A stretch of DNA of 50,187 bases, taken from the NCBI GenBank assembly GCA_009602725.1, contig WELB01000167.1, positions 172,521-222,707 of the forward strand, read 5' to 3'. This DNA comes from Spirogloea muscicola (taxonomy: Eukaryota > Streptophyta > Zygnematophyceae > Spirogloeales > Spirogloeaceae). Each line of letters starts with the position of its first letter. Position 1 is the stretch's first letter. The notes beneath the pieces were generated by a model, which worked only from the letters and a program-made list of their open reading frames with translations, was not told the DNA's origin and made no database searches. Of the stretch, positions 1 through 9,384 are shown in pieces. Both the position numbers and the translations under genes were made by a program.

Positions 1-2970
1 CTGTGCAGCGGTCCCTAGCTTTTGCGGTCCACTTGCGCGCAGGCCGCGCTCTGGCGGCGGCCTCCGGCTTCCGTCAGGGCGACGTCTTTCCGCCTGCTAG
101 CTACTCAGACTTGCATCTACTGACGAGAGGTTACTGAGAGTTCGCTTACTGCTGTCTCAGTCCTTAGCACTCCGACTCCTTCAGACCTTGTCCATTCTTT
201 TGGGCTGGCCTCTCCCAGCCACCAGTTAATCTGGCCGCGCTTGCTTCAACGCTCCCTTGCCCACGCCGTCCACACGCGCGCAGGCCGTGCTATGGCCGCC
301 GCCTCTGGGCGGAGTGCCTCTTTCCCTGCAGCGAGCTACTCAGACCTGATGTTGCTCACTCGTGGGTACTGAGCTTTCCTCTGCTTCGTTTCTGTGTTCT
401 GCAATGTTTTGTAGTGTAGTCCTTTCTCCGGCTCCTCTTTCTTCGGCTTTGGACATTGTCCATTCTTTTTTGGGCTGGCTTTGCCAGCCCCTCTTCTCTA
501 TGGGCGCGCACTTCTGCCTGCACGCAGGTGCAGCGCGCGGGCCATAGACCTCTGCAGCGAGACGGCCAAGCGCATGGTTTGAGGCAATTCAGCTGCCCGG
601 CCAACATGGGTGGCTCAGAGCGTCGGGCTTATTGCTCTGAGCATGTGACCGCATCTGCTTAACAGAGAGAAGGGCTCGCCCATTGACAGCGGGCTGCCGT
701 GATGGCATCCATCGGCGTATTGGGCGGGCCCCACCCGCCGGTCTCCGGCCGGCCGGCCGGCCGGCCGGCCAGCCGGCCGTGCCGTCCAGGTTGACGATGG
801 AACCCGTGGGCTCCTCCAGCCCTTTTAGCATTTGGACATTGTCCATTCTTTTTTGGGCTGGTTTTGCCAGCCCCTCTTTTCTACGGGCGCGCTCTTCTCT
901 TTTATCAAGCGCGGCCAGATTAACTGGCGGCTGGGAGACGCCAGCCCAAAAGAATGGACAAGGTCTGAAGGAGTCGGAGTGCTAAGGACTGAGACAGCAG
1001 TAAGCGAACTCTCAGTAACCTCTCGTCAGTAGATGCAAATCTGAGTAGCTAGCAGGCGGAAAGACGTCGCCCTGACGGAAGCGAGAGGCCGTTGCCCCCA
1101 TTGGGAGTGCCACTTCTTCTTTGAAGAAAGGGCTCGCCCATTGAGGATAGGGGCTGGAAAAGCCAGCCCAAAAAAGAATGAACAAAGAACGAGAAGGGGG
1201 CCAGGGGAAGCGCAGGGGAAGCACTTCTTTGAGGGCCTGCGGACGTTGTCCATTCCTCTCTAGCGGTATCGCGTCAACGCTCCCTTGCCCACGCCGTCCG
1301 CACGCGAGCAGGCCGTGATATGGCCGCCGCCTCTGGGTCTCGGCGGAGTGCCTCTTTCCCGGCAGCGAGCTACTCAGACCTGATGTTGCTCACTCGTCGC
1401 TACTGAGCTTCCCTCTGCATCGCCCATGTGTTTTGCAGTGCTTTGTAGTGTAATCCTTTTTCCGGCTACTCTTTCTTTTGGGCTGGCCTCTCCCAGCCAC
1501 CAGTTAATCTGGCCGCGCTTGCTTCTTTCTTTGGCTTTGGACATTGTCCATTCTTTTTTGGGCTGGCTTTGCCAGCCCTTCTTCTCTGTGGGCGCGCACT
1601 TCTCTCTTTTCTGGGCTGGCTTTGCAGCGGTCCATGGCCCACGCCTTGCATCTGCGTGCTGGCCGTGCTCTCGCTGCGGCCTCAGGCTTTCGGCAGGGGC
1701 ATAGTTTTCCAGCAACTAGTTTGTCGGATTTGAGGCTCCTCACTCGTAACTACTGAGTGGTCCATCCTCCCCCGTTCTGACATGGCATCTTCAGGCCCCT
1801 TCGTAGCTGCTTAGCGCTTTTTTAGGCCCCTCCGTCATTTGGCCCCTTTGCTAGCCCCTCTTCTCTCAAGGCGCGCCATTCTTCCTTTACGTCTGCAAGT
1901 CTGACATGTGGCTGCTGTATCGGGGTTACTAAGCTCCCATCGCTGCAGTCCCTTGCATAGCTTCTACTTGAGGTCTGCCGACTTTGTCCATTCTTTTCTG
2001 GGCTGGCTTTGCTAGCCCCTCTTTGTCTATGGGCGAGCCTTTTCCTGTTCTACTTGTTCCAATCTGCACTTGCTGACTAGGGCTTATTGAGCGCCCACTT
2101 GCAGATGACTTGACAGGAGAATCCTGCTTTCTGCTCCTTCCGGCCCATGGACCTTGCACGTTCCTTCGGACTGGCCTCTCACAGCTATTGCCTTACATGG
2201 TAAAGCTGTTTCTCTCACACTTTGCATATTTTGTAGACCTTGTTCATTCATCTTTCTGGGCTGGCCAATAACGTCGGTCTCTACATCTTTCTCCTTGTAC
2301 ATCCCTTCGTTGCATTACACCAGCCCTCGCCCAATTGGATGAGCTAACTTCCTTTGGGCTGGCCTCTCACTGGCTTAGCTGCCGCTTCTCGCTATTCTCA
2401 ACGGGACAACTTCTGGCGGCTAGTCTTTCTGACATGCGGCTGCTAGACAGAGGTTACAGTGTTATCATGCTTCGTGGTACCTGCTTAATTGTGTGTTTCG
2501 GCCCCTTCGAATCTTGTCCTTCCTTTTCGGGCTGGCTTGTCACAGCCCTCGCTCCCTTTGGGTGTGCTTTCATTCTCACAGCCATTGCATTACTCTGAAG
2601 AGCTTATCTTTCATTCCACGACTCCGATCGTGCTTCAGACCTTGTCCGTTCCCTTTCTTCGGAAGCAAGCTCATCCAAGGGGCGTTCGGCATGCGGCTCT
2701 CCATCTTCAGTTTGACATTCCCAGGCTCATGCAGTGCACTTGCGGGCAGGCCGCACGCACTTTGGCTGCTGCTTCTGGGGATTCTCAAGAGACTCTTTTC
2801 CTTCCGCCTTCCGGCTTTCAGACTTAATATCCTCCAGCAGTCCTTGGCTAAGGCCTTGCATCTGCGTGCTGGCTGTACTCTAGCTGCGCCCTCTGGCTTT
2901 CGTCAAGGAGACTGCTTCCCAGCAGCTAGCCTTTCTAACTTGCGGCTGCTAACCAGAGATAAGAAAGTGA
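1..2970. mobile_element. Cluster of 5'-truncated non-LTR retrotransposon 3' ends
   Basis: This block is a mosaic of many short copies of one element. Several plus-strand copies encode the same C-terminal peptide, running from a QRSLA-like start through LRAGRALAAASGFRQG to a LLTRGY-stop end: bases 6-137, 247-372, about 1268-1406, about 1620-1756, and damaged copies near 2730-2830 and 2845-2965. One copy is reversed (about 905-1090). A larger copy at the right end of the window joins this peptide to a reverse-transcriptase-type C-terminal region, so these are read as LINE-like 3' ends. Each ORF tail is followed by a 3' untranslated tail with a hairpin, for example 472-490 and 1560-1578 (GGGCTGGC, 3-base loop, GCCAGCCC). 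Nested and inverted copies suggest repeated insertion into earlier copies. A (GGCC)n run lies at about 743-776. The family assignment is inference; the repeat structure is seen directly. Confidence 0.7.
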
Positions 2971-3368
2971 ACAATTGTTTCTTTGTGATCAAAGAACTTT
3001 CGAATTACAGGGGTGTTACTTGTGTCCGTGTGCACTAAGCTGAGTGTGCATGTCTTGTGCCCTAAATCCTGCGCTCTGCGATACCTGTTACTTTTCATGC
3101 CCTTCACAATTTTCGCCAAAGCACCACGTCTCCGATACTGTCAGCACTTCTTGTGCAGCAAATGCAAAACTTCATCCCCCAGGAGCGCTTGGTGGTGTCC
3201 GTGCTTCTCAAGCAAGGCAAGCGGCAGACGAGACCAACATCGCAGGTTGGATAAGCACGTAAATGAATGCTGCAAAGTAAAACCTGCTCATCCTTGATGA
3301 GAGACACAGGCATCCTGTGCAGTATGCTGCAGCCGCACGCGTCATGCTCTGGCGCAACGGCTGGAGGC

Positions 3369-4171
3369 CTAAGTCCTTCTCCTGGCAAGCACCTTCTTGG
3401 ACGGCTTGGGCTTCTTCGCGCCGGCCTTGATAACGCGGAAACTCTTGTGGATGGCGCTCAGCCGCGCCATTGCGGCCTTCTTGAGGTCCGGCCGGTACCG
3501 GTTTGTTACAACCTATTGTACGTGGCACGACATCATAAGTGCAGGGCCAGTCAGAAGCTTAGGCCACTGCTGCAACCAAATCTTCCAGATATTGTCTGTC
3601 AGCTCGAATGATCACAGGAAGGAGCAAGAGGCCATCGGACCAAGACACGCACAGTGGCTACCGCTACGGCTTCAGTGGAACAGAAGGTGATCTAGCTCGC
3701 CCTCTGTGGCATTTGATGCGAGTGCCCAAGTAACTGGCAGGGGAGGCCGCCACACCTGGTTGATGACGGCCAGCGCAACCTTGCGCGTGTCCTTCTTCAT
3801 CAGCGACCGGTTCTTGGACGACCTCGGCAGATTTCCCTTCTTGGTCTTCGTGGTACAGAGCTCGACGTGGCCATCGCCTGCAGCCGTGAGGCCGACCGTC
3901 TTCTTGTTGGCCAGCCCTGGCGCAGCAATGGCACATACCCAGCGGCTACCGTCAGCGCCACGGCGCCGCGGCGGCGCGACACAGGCGATGGCGGCGGGGA
4001 GGGCGCAGGCCCGCGGCGCTCACCAGAGTACTTGAAGCTGTGCTTGTTGAGCAGGTTGTTGGGCTCCGTGCTGAACTGCACGGACGAGGAGTTGTTGCCG
4101 CCGCGCTTCACTAGGAACTTGTGCTGCTTCCGCAGCAGCAGCCAGAGGAGGTCCGACGACGGCGCCGCCAT
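3369..4171 (-). CDS. RPL28: 60S ribosomal protein eL28
   Basis: This is a structural protein of the cytosolic large ribosomal subunit. There are three exons on the minus strand: 4171-4024, 3916-3756 and 3512-3369, with GT-AG introns of 107 and 243 bases. The joined frame gives 150 residues, close to the usual 135-150. Diagnostic stretches are FLVKRGG near the start, [17 protein letters not shown] across the first junction, LANKKTV and TTKTKKGN in exon 2, and [20 protein letters not shown] in exon 3. The basic tail ends [15 protein letters not shown]. The start is the only ATG that fits, just inside a GCC-rich leader. CRR7 is divergent on the other side of about 950 bases. No key part is missing. 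Confidence 0.93.
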
Positions 4172-4182
4172 GCCTGCGCTTG

Positions 4183-4188
4183 CCGCCT

Positions 4189-4222
<34 letters not shown>

Positions 4223-4223
4223 A
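4183..4223. repeat. (GCC)n triplet array in the eL28 leader
   Basis: This is a near-perfect GCC triplet run directly upstream of the eL28 start codon, so it probably lies in the 5' UTR. Similar arrays lie at the 5' ends of several other genes in the window. Confidence 0.8.
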
Positions 4224-4269
4224 GGCGCCGCAGGCGGGCGCGGGCAGGCTGGCTGCAAACCACCAGCCC

Positions 4270-4305
4270 TAATTCTTAAACCCCGACCCCGCACCCTAAA
4301 CCCCC
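4270..4305. promoter_or_regulatory. Telo-box-like motif upstream of eL28
   Basis: The stretch holds CCCTAAT and, at 4294-4302, CCCTAAACC, about 125 bases upstream of the eL28 ATG. Plant ribosomal protein promoters often carry a telo-box (AAACCCTAA). The match here is partial and short, so the regulatory role is inference. Confidence 0.35.
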
Positions 4306-5127
4306 ACGTGGACCGGACGGGGCTCGCCTACTCGCCCTTGAGCGTTAACTGGCTGTTAGTGACTGACTCGGGGGTCAGAGATCATCCTGATTGCTGGATT
4401 TATTGCTCTTTATATTGCCTATTAAAGCAAATGGGTTCCGTTTTATTAAACCCTGTCTCACATGTCGCCGTCACTCTGAGGCGGCTCACCCGAAAGCCGC
4501 CCGATGCACCTGATCGGAGGGTCGTGACCGAGCCTGCGGCAGTTTGCCTGGTCAACGGCCCCGTTGGTCCTCCGCAGCGTTGGGCCCCCGGTGGCGCGTA
4601 CATGGGCGCGGTTTGACCACCGTCCCCTTGACTTCCGCTGACCACTGTGACCCTCAGCCCTAGGGCCCCAGCCGCTGCCCTAACTCGAACCCAGGACCTC
4701 TGGACTCGGCCAGAAGGAAGCCCTACACTGATGCGACCTTGACTGGCTGGAGACGAGCCCAAGATGCACGCTCCGGCCCTCGTCGACAGCCGCCGCTCCA
4801 AGACCGCCTACACGTTGCCGTGACCGGCAGTCGCCCACGTGGGCCGGGCTTGAGCCGCCTCGAACGACCATTGCTGTCAAGTTGGCGCTGCCCCGTGCTC
4901 GCCGTAGCGTGCAAGCGCATGGGTAGCCCAGTGGCGGTGGCTGGCTGGCTGTCAGCGCAGAGCGCAGCGCTCGGCTCTCGACTTGGCAGCCGCGGAGGTG
5001 GCTGCCGCGCCCAGCATCAACTGGTGGCAACGCCTGAGTGTAGGAGCCTGCCCACTTCGACGCCTGCAAACTGCAGGCTGTCACCTGCCGTCACTGCTAA
5101 AGGCAGCAGCAGCCTGCAGCAGCTGAC
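4306..5127. other. Intergenic, eL28 to CRR7
   Basis: This region lies between two divergent genes and should hold both promoters. Open frames here look like chance products of GC-rich sequence. I recognise no further gene. Confidence 0.4.
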
Positions 5128-5941
5128 ATGCAGCAGCTAGCAGCTGCCCAATGCACGTCGAAACAGCCATTTCGCTGGACCCTCGGAGACCGTTATCCCA
5201 TCTGCAGCGGTTCTGAGTCATGCCTGGCAGTCTCTGACGGCGCCTCTCCTTCGTCCCCTCTCGTGGGGCACGCAGGCTGGCGGCAAAGGGATCACGGTGC
5301 CAGGCTCTGCTACTGGGCCGGCTCGGAGCATTGCGACCGGGAGCACCCAACCTTGCAGCGGACGCAAGTGGCGGAGAGCCACAGCGGCTGCAGAAGGCTG
5401 GCCACTGTGGTGAGCACCAATTGGGGTAGGGAAGTTGATCAGAAATGTAGGCGCTGGCTCACAAACTTGCACTTATGTCTTAGTGAGGACTTAAAAGTAA
5501 AGTAAAGATCATGAGTTACTGAGTGTTATCTGAAATCGGCAAGGTGAGATTGATTATAGCAGATCGTGCCAGTCGCTCTGCGCATGCCCATCAGACTTCT
5601 GCTTGCCTACTTGAAACCTGGCGCTATTGTGTTACCAGGTGGCGAGCTCCAGGAGCGAGAGAGGGGGCCTCTACCGTGGCGATACCGACTCATATGTGCT
5701 CCTTGCGCCAGGCGCGGACGAGGAGTTTGTGACAGCAGCGCAGCTACGCGACCGGCTGGTGGCTGCGCTGGCTCCTTTGCAGGCTGAGGGCAGCAGTGGC
5801 CGCGGCCGGGGCCTGCCAGCAGATTTGGCTGCATTCAGGAGCCCTGAGGCGGCAGCCGACCACCTCATGGCCGTCGCGTGCGAGCTCGACCTTGGCGGTG
5901 GTCGCGGCGCGATGCAGTGGTTCGAGGTGCGGCTGGAGTGA
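5128..5941 (+). CDS. CRR7: CRR7-like NDH complex assembly factor
   Basis: CRR7 is a small stromal protein needed to assemble or stabilise the plastid NADH dehydrogenase-like complex, with relatives in cyanobacteria. The conserved domain is in the second exon (5639-5941). It contains DTDSYVLLAPG, then EEFVTAAQLRDRL, then LPADLAAF, and ends ACELDLGGGRGAMQWFEVRLE before TGA. That ending is the family signature. Upstream I propose exon 5128-5409 (94 codons), with donor GTGAGC and acceptor TTACCAG at 5638; phases agree. It would supply a chloroplast transit peptide, giving about 194 residues. Exon 1 is weaker: it rests only on frame, splice sites and length. The finding matters because many chlorophytes have lost plastid NDH. 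Confidence 0.72.
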
Positions 5942-6650
5942 ATGGATGCTGGCCACTCAGTGAAGCTGCTTGCGAGTCGACTTCTAAGCCCAGAAAAACA
6001 CATTTTGATGCATGGCCCTCAGCGGTGATCCTCTGAGTGGCATATGCCCTTAAACCCTGGAATCGGCACCCTCAGTCGTTGCTTTTATACCATGACGCTG
6101 TGCCCAAGCTTTGACTGCGGGCAAGCCACGGCGGCACAATAGCAGTCAGTGCATTTTGGCCTACTTGCTGCACGGATGCCGTTGCTTGACACAGAGCTGG
6201 CGAGGGAAGGCCGCCGTGTTCGCCGTTGTAGGATGCATCCTTAGCCGAGGTGACTGGAACGGGAGACAAGCCATTTAACAGCCAAGCCCGCAAGGACTTC
6301 GCATGCAACGCACAAATGTCTACTGGGGCTACTGGGCGCTACAAAGAGTGGCGGGGCCAGCGGCGGTGTCGACGACGGTGGCAACGGCAGTGGCGGCGGC
6401 CCGTGTGCGGCAGATACAGCACCAGCACCCGCCGAAAGGCGGTGTGGCTCGCCACATTGCCACTCGCGGGTTACGCGTCAGCCACGGCTACCAGCCTGGC
6501 GCCATGGTCACAGTGGCTGCTGCAAAGGCCGCGGCCTCGACAGGGCCACCGGCGGCGGAACCACCTCGACACTGATTTCCCAATGGCACGAGGAAGAGGG
6601 GCAGAGGTGAGGAGGGAGGGAGGAGGAGGGTGGAAGTAGGTGGTGAGCTC
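5942..6650. other. Intergenic, between convergent CRR7 and Alfin-like genes
   Basis: This must hold the 3' ends of two convergent genes. Overlapping open frames in the GC-rich middle have no recognisable protein. Nothing else is seen. Confidence 0.4.
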
Positions 6651-7408
6651 TTAGGTGCGTGCCTTTTTAGCGCATGACGGGCACTTGTAGTGCTTGATGT
6701 GCTCCGCCTTGACGGGCGTGATCTTCACGCACTTGCCGTGGTACCACTTCTCGCAAGCGTCGCAGCTGCGCGGCACAGCCGCAGAGCAGGGTGAAGCCGC
6801 AGTCAGCGCCGCTCTCGTGGCCTGGAAGAGCACCAGAATGGAGACCAAAGAGTTCGCTCACCCAATCCAGAACTCGTTGGCGCCATACGGCCCGCCGCAG
6901 ATGCCGCAGAAGGTGTCGCCGTGCTCTTCGTCCTCCTCCTCTGCATCGTCCTCCTCCTTCGTCGGCTTCGAGCTGGCCTTCCCCTCCCTCTGCGCCAGCC
7001 ATCCGGACGTGCCATCAAACTTCAACAGCTCATCCCCAGACCACCAGGCTGAAACGCACGCTCGTCTTTGGCAAAGTTCGGACGCTCTCCGTCCTTGGTT
7101 GCAGGTACGTCAGCAGCGACAGCGCAAGAGCAGTAGGCGATGCATTTCTGCATCATGCATTGGGCAAACGAGAGGGGAGGGAGAGTGGGCGAGAGAGTCG
7201 AGCGAGCAGGAGTGAGGGAGGAGGGAGAGAAGGAGCAGGGAGGAGGGGGGGAGCCGTCGCACCGCCTTGCCACTGGACTTGGCCTTGCTGTTGTTGGTGG
7301 CCGGCGTGGAGTTGCTCTCCTTTTTGGGCGCCGCAGCCTTCTTCCCCGTCACCACGTCAAACACCGTCGGCAGCTCGTTGATCATCCCGAACAGCCGCTT
7401 CCTGCGAA

Positions 7409-7458
<50 letters not shown>

Positions 7459-7764
7459 GGCAAATCAGCTGAGCAGCCGGCGACCAGGCGCACGACAGCA
7501 CATGACCCGCTGCAGCCATGGCCAAGTGGGCGCCCACTCACCGCTCGGCCTTGTCGAAGCGGGCGCCGTAGTAGAAGGCGACGGCGAGGAGCCAGGCGTC
7601 GGAGTGGACGGCGACGAGGGAGAGCCAGTCCTTGCGCTGCATGCCGTCGCGCGCGAAGTTGATGCCCAGCGCCGGCTCCGGCAGCTCCGGCGGCACCTCC
7701 TCCGCCGGCAGGTTCACCTCCCACGTCTCGTCCGAGTACCCGTAGAGGCAAAGGTTCTCCTTTT
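6651..7764 (-). CDS. Alfin-like (AL) PHD-finger protein, first exon missing
   Basis: Alfin-like proteins are plant nuclear chromatin readers that bind H3K4me3 through a C-terminal PHD finger. Four minus-strand exons join in phase: 7764-7542, 7401-7263, 6989-6862 and 6765-6651. The first gives the AL domain ([47 protein letters not shown]). The second starts [19 protein letters not shown] and continues into a Lys/Ser/Ala linker. The third has an acidic run and the first PHD cysteines (CGICGG). The fourth gives [15 protein letters not shown] and YKCPSC before TAA, completing a C4HC3 finger. The roughly 40 N-terminal residues of the family are absent: upstream there is only a GCC array and the N at 7823. 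Exon 1 probably fell in that gap. Confidence 0.9.
7413..7457. repeat. (CCG)n triplet array in an Alfin-like intron
   Basis: A run of about 15 CCG triplets lies just upstream, in gene direction, of the [12 protein letters not shown] exon. A second run (about 7766-7797) lies next to the N gap. Confidence 0.85.
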
Positions 7765-7822
7765 CTGCGCCGCCGCCGCCGCCGCCGCCGCCGCCCTGCC
7801 GCGCGTCAGGCGGCCGCGGCGT

Positions 7823-7823
7823 N
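7823..7823. other. Assembly gap (single N)
   Basis: A single N sits between a GCC-rich Alfin-like sequence on the left and unrelated, less GC-rich sequence on the right. It coincides with loss of the Alfin-like first exon. It is also the best candidate for one end of a mis-oriented segment (see the NUP188 finding). Confidence 0.8.
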
Positions 7824-9384
7824 CAAGCTTTCGCTTAAATCAAGAGTGACCTTCTGGTATCTGCATAATGGATGCTGGCCACTGCTCAGCTACAACAATT
7901 CCGTGCAAAACTGTTACAAGCAAGTCCTCCTGCACCTGCCATACGTCGTAAAAGCACTGGATACATCGCAGTGTTCATTGGCACCTCTTGATTTTGAGCC
8001 TAATGTGTACCTGGCTAGCTTCTTTGTCTTGGGGAAACCTGCTTGATCACTCTGCTTGACTGCAAGTGCAGTTTTCATCTTGTGCTGACATGCCGCGTCA
8101 CATCACTGAAGTCAGGCAGTCGATGCAGAAGGATGTGTGGCTGCCAAGCTTGAGAGCTACGCCTGGGTTACCTTGTATGAGCACGCAGTGCATAAGAACG
8201 CTGCTTGTCTTACCAGAAATTCAGTCGCGTCATCTGCAAATTAAGCACCAAAAGAGCACCTCAACAAACTAGCCCCTTTCGGCATGCCACGGCTTAGGTG
8301 AACAAATCATCCAATGAAGGCTTTCATCTTGTCTCTAATTTGTCTTGCGCAAGATAGTGGAGAGTGCCAGTCTCACCATAAAGAATGCTGACTTTCCGAC
8401 TGTAGATCAGCACAATGCCCCCTGCAATAAATGACCAAATGACCAATGTGATGAGCATCAAACTATGTCAAATAGCCAGTGAAGCTTACTATTAGTCATC
8501 TACCCATCCTTAGTAAGAAGTAGCAGTCACAGCCTCCTGAGTAAACATGCTCACCCATAAGAATTCCAGACAGTCGCAGTGCAAGGGGCACCTGTGGCCG
8601 AAGTATCTGCATGCTTGACGATTGCAGAATCCATTTCCAAAGTGAGCAGATTTATCTGCACTTTGCTTTGCAATTGCTTGGCAGAATTGGTTGGCAGACT
8701 GCATGCTGCCAAAGCCCACCCCATGGCCAGTCGTATGCACTTTGCACTACAGTCCAAACATATCGGGAATACCAGCTGTCACTGATGTCAATCTGATCTG
8801 CTCTCCTACGGTTGATCTTGGCATGCAAAGTCGCAGCAATCCTGCAATATCGTGCCAAAAAGGCCAGCAGCCCACAAGCTTCAGATATGATTGCGGTCTG
8901 TGAAACAGTGTAATGCAATCACTCCCAAGCAGTCCAGCATCAACAATATTGCACAGCTCTACATTCAGGTCTCATTAATCCTCCCACCAGATTTGGCCAA
9001 GGGGGCCCTTCTTTGACAGGAGCTGGTGTGAGTAGAACATCTTGCTGGTAACTTATACTGCTCGAGAACACCGCTGCAGATGCGCAGTACCAAAGATACT
9101 TGAATCTGGAGTCTAGGGGCATGCTTGCGACACTGCAGAGCAACACGCATGGCGTAGTGAAGCAGGATTGGCAGCTTGCGGCAACGCGACTGCAAGCTTC
9201 AAGTCTAAAAATCGACTTGGCCGTCTCACATGTGGACCTGCGGCAACGAGCTTCTAGTCGGTCTGGCGAGGATGGCGCCGGGGCAGCGCGGAAGAGGCCG
9301 GCGGGCCTGGCCTGCAAGGGGGACCAGGCGTCGGGCTCGAGCGACTGGCGAGGCCGCCGCCGCTGCAATGCCCGTCAGTGTCAG
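7824..9384. other. Unassigned sequence before the NUP188 C-terminal exons
   Basis: I recognise no complete gene here. Compared with plant NUP188, a short stretch of roughly 20-40 residues between the minus-strand part and the plus-strand part is not located, and an exon for it may lie near 9050-9380. Open frames at 8510-8920 on both strands match nothing I know. Confidence 0.4.

Noticed and set aside
1-2970. Repeated spacer array as a CRISPR-like or satellite structure
   Set aside because: Units vary in length and orientation and share a coding tail plus 3' untranslated sequence, which is typical of truncated retrotransposon copies.
8510-8918. Minus-strand frames with several Cys and His as a zinc-finger gene
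   Set aside because: The spacing of Cys and His fits no finger type, frames overlap on both strands, and no splice structure supports a gene.
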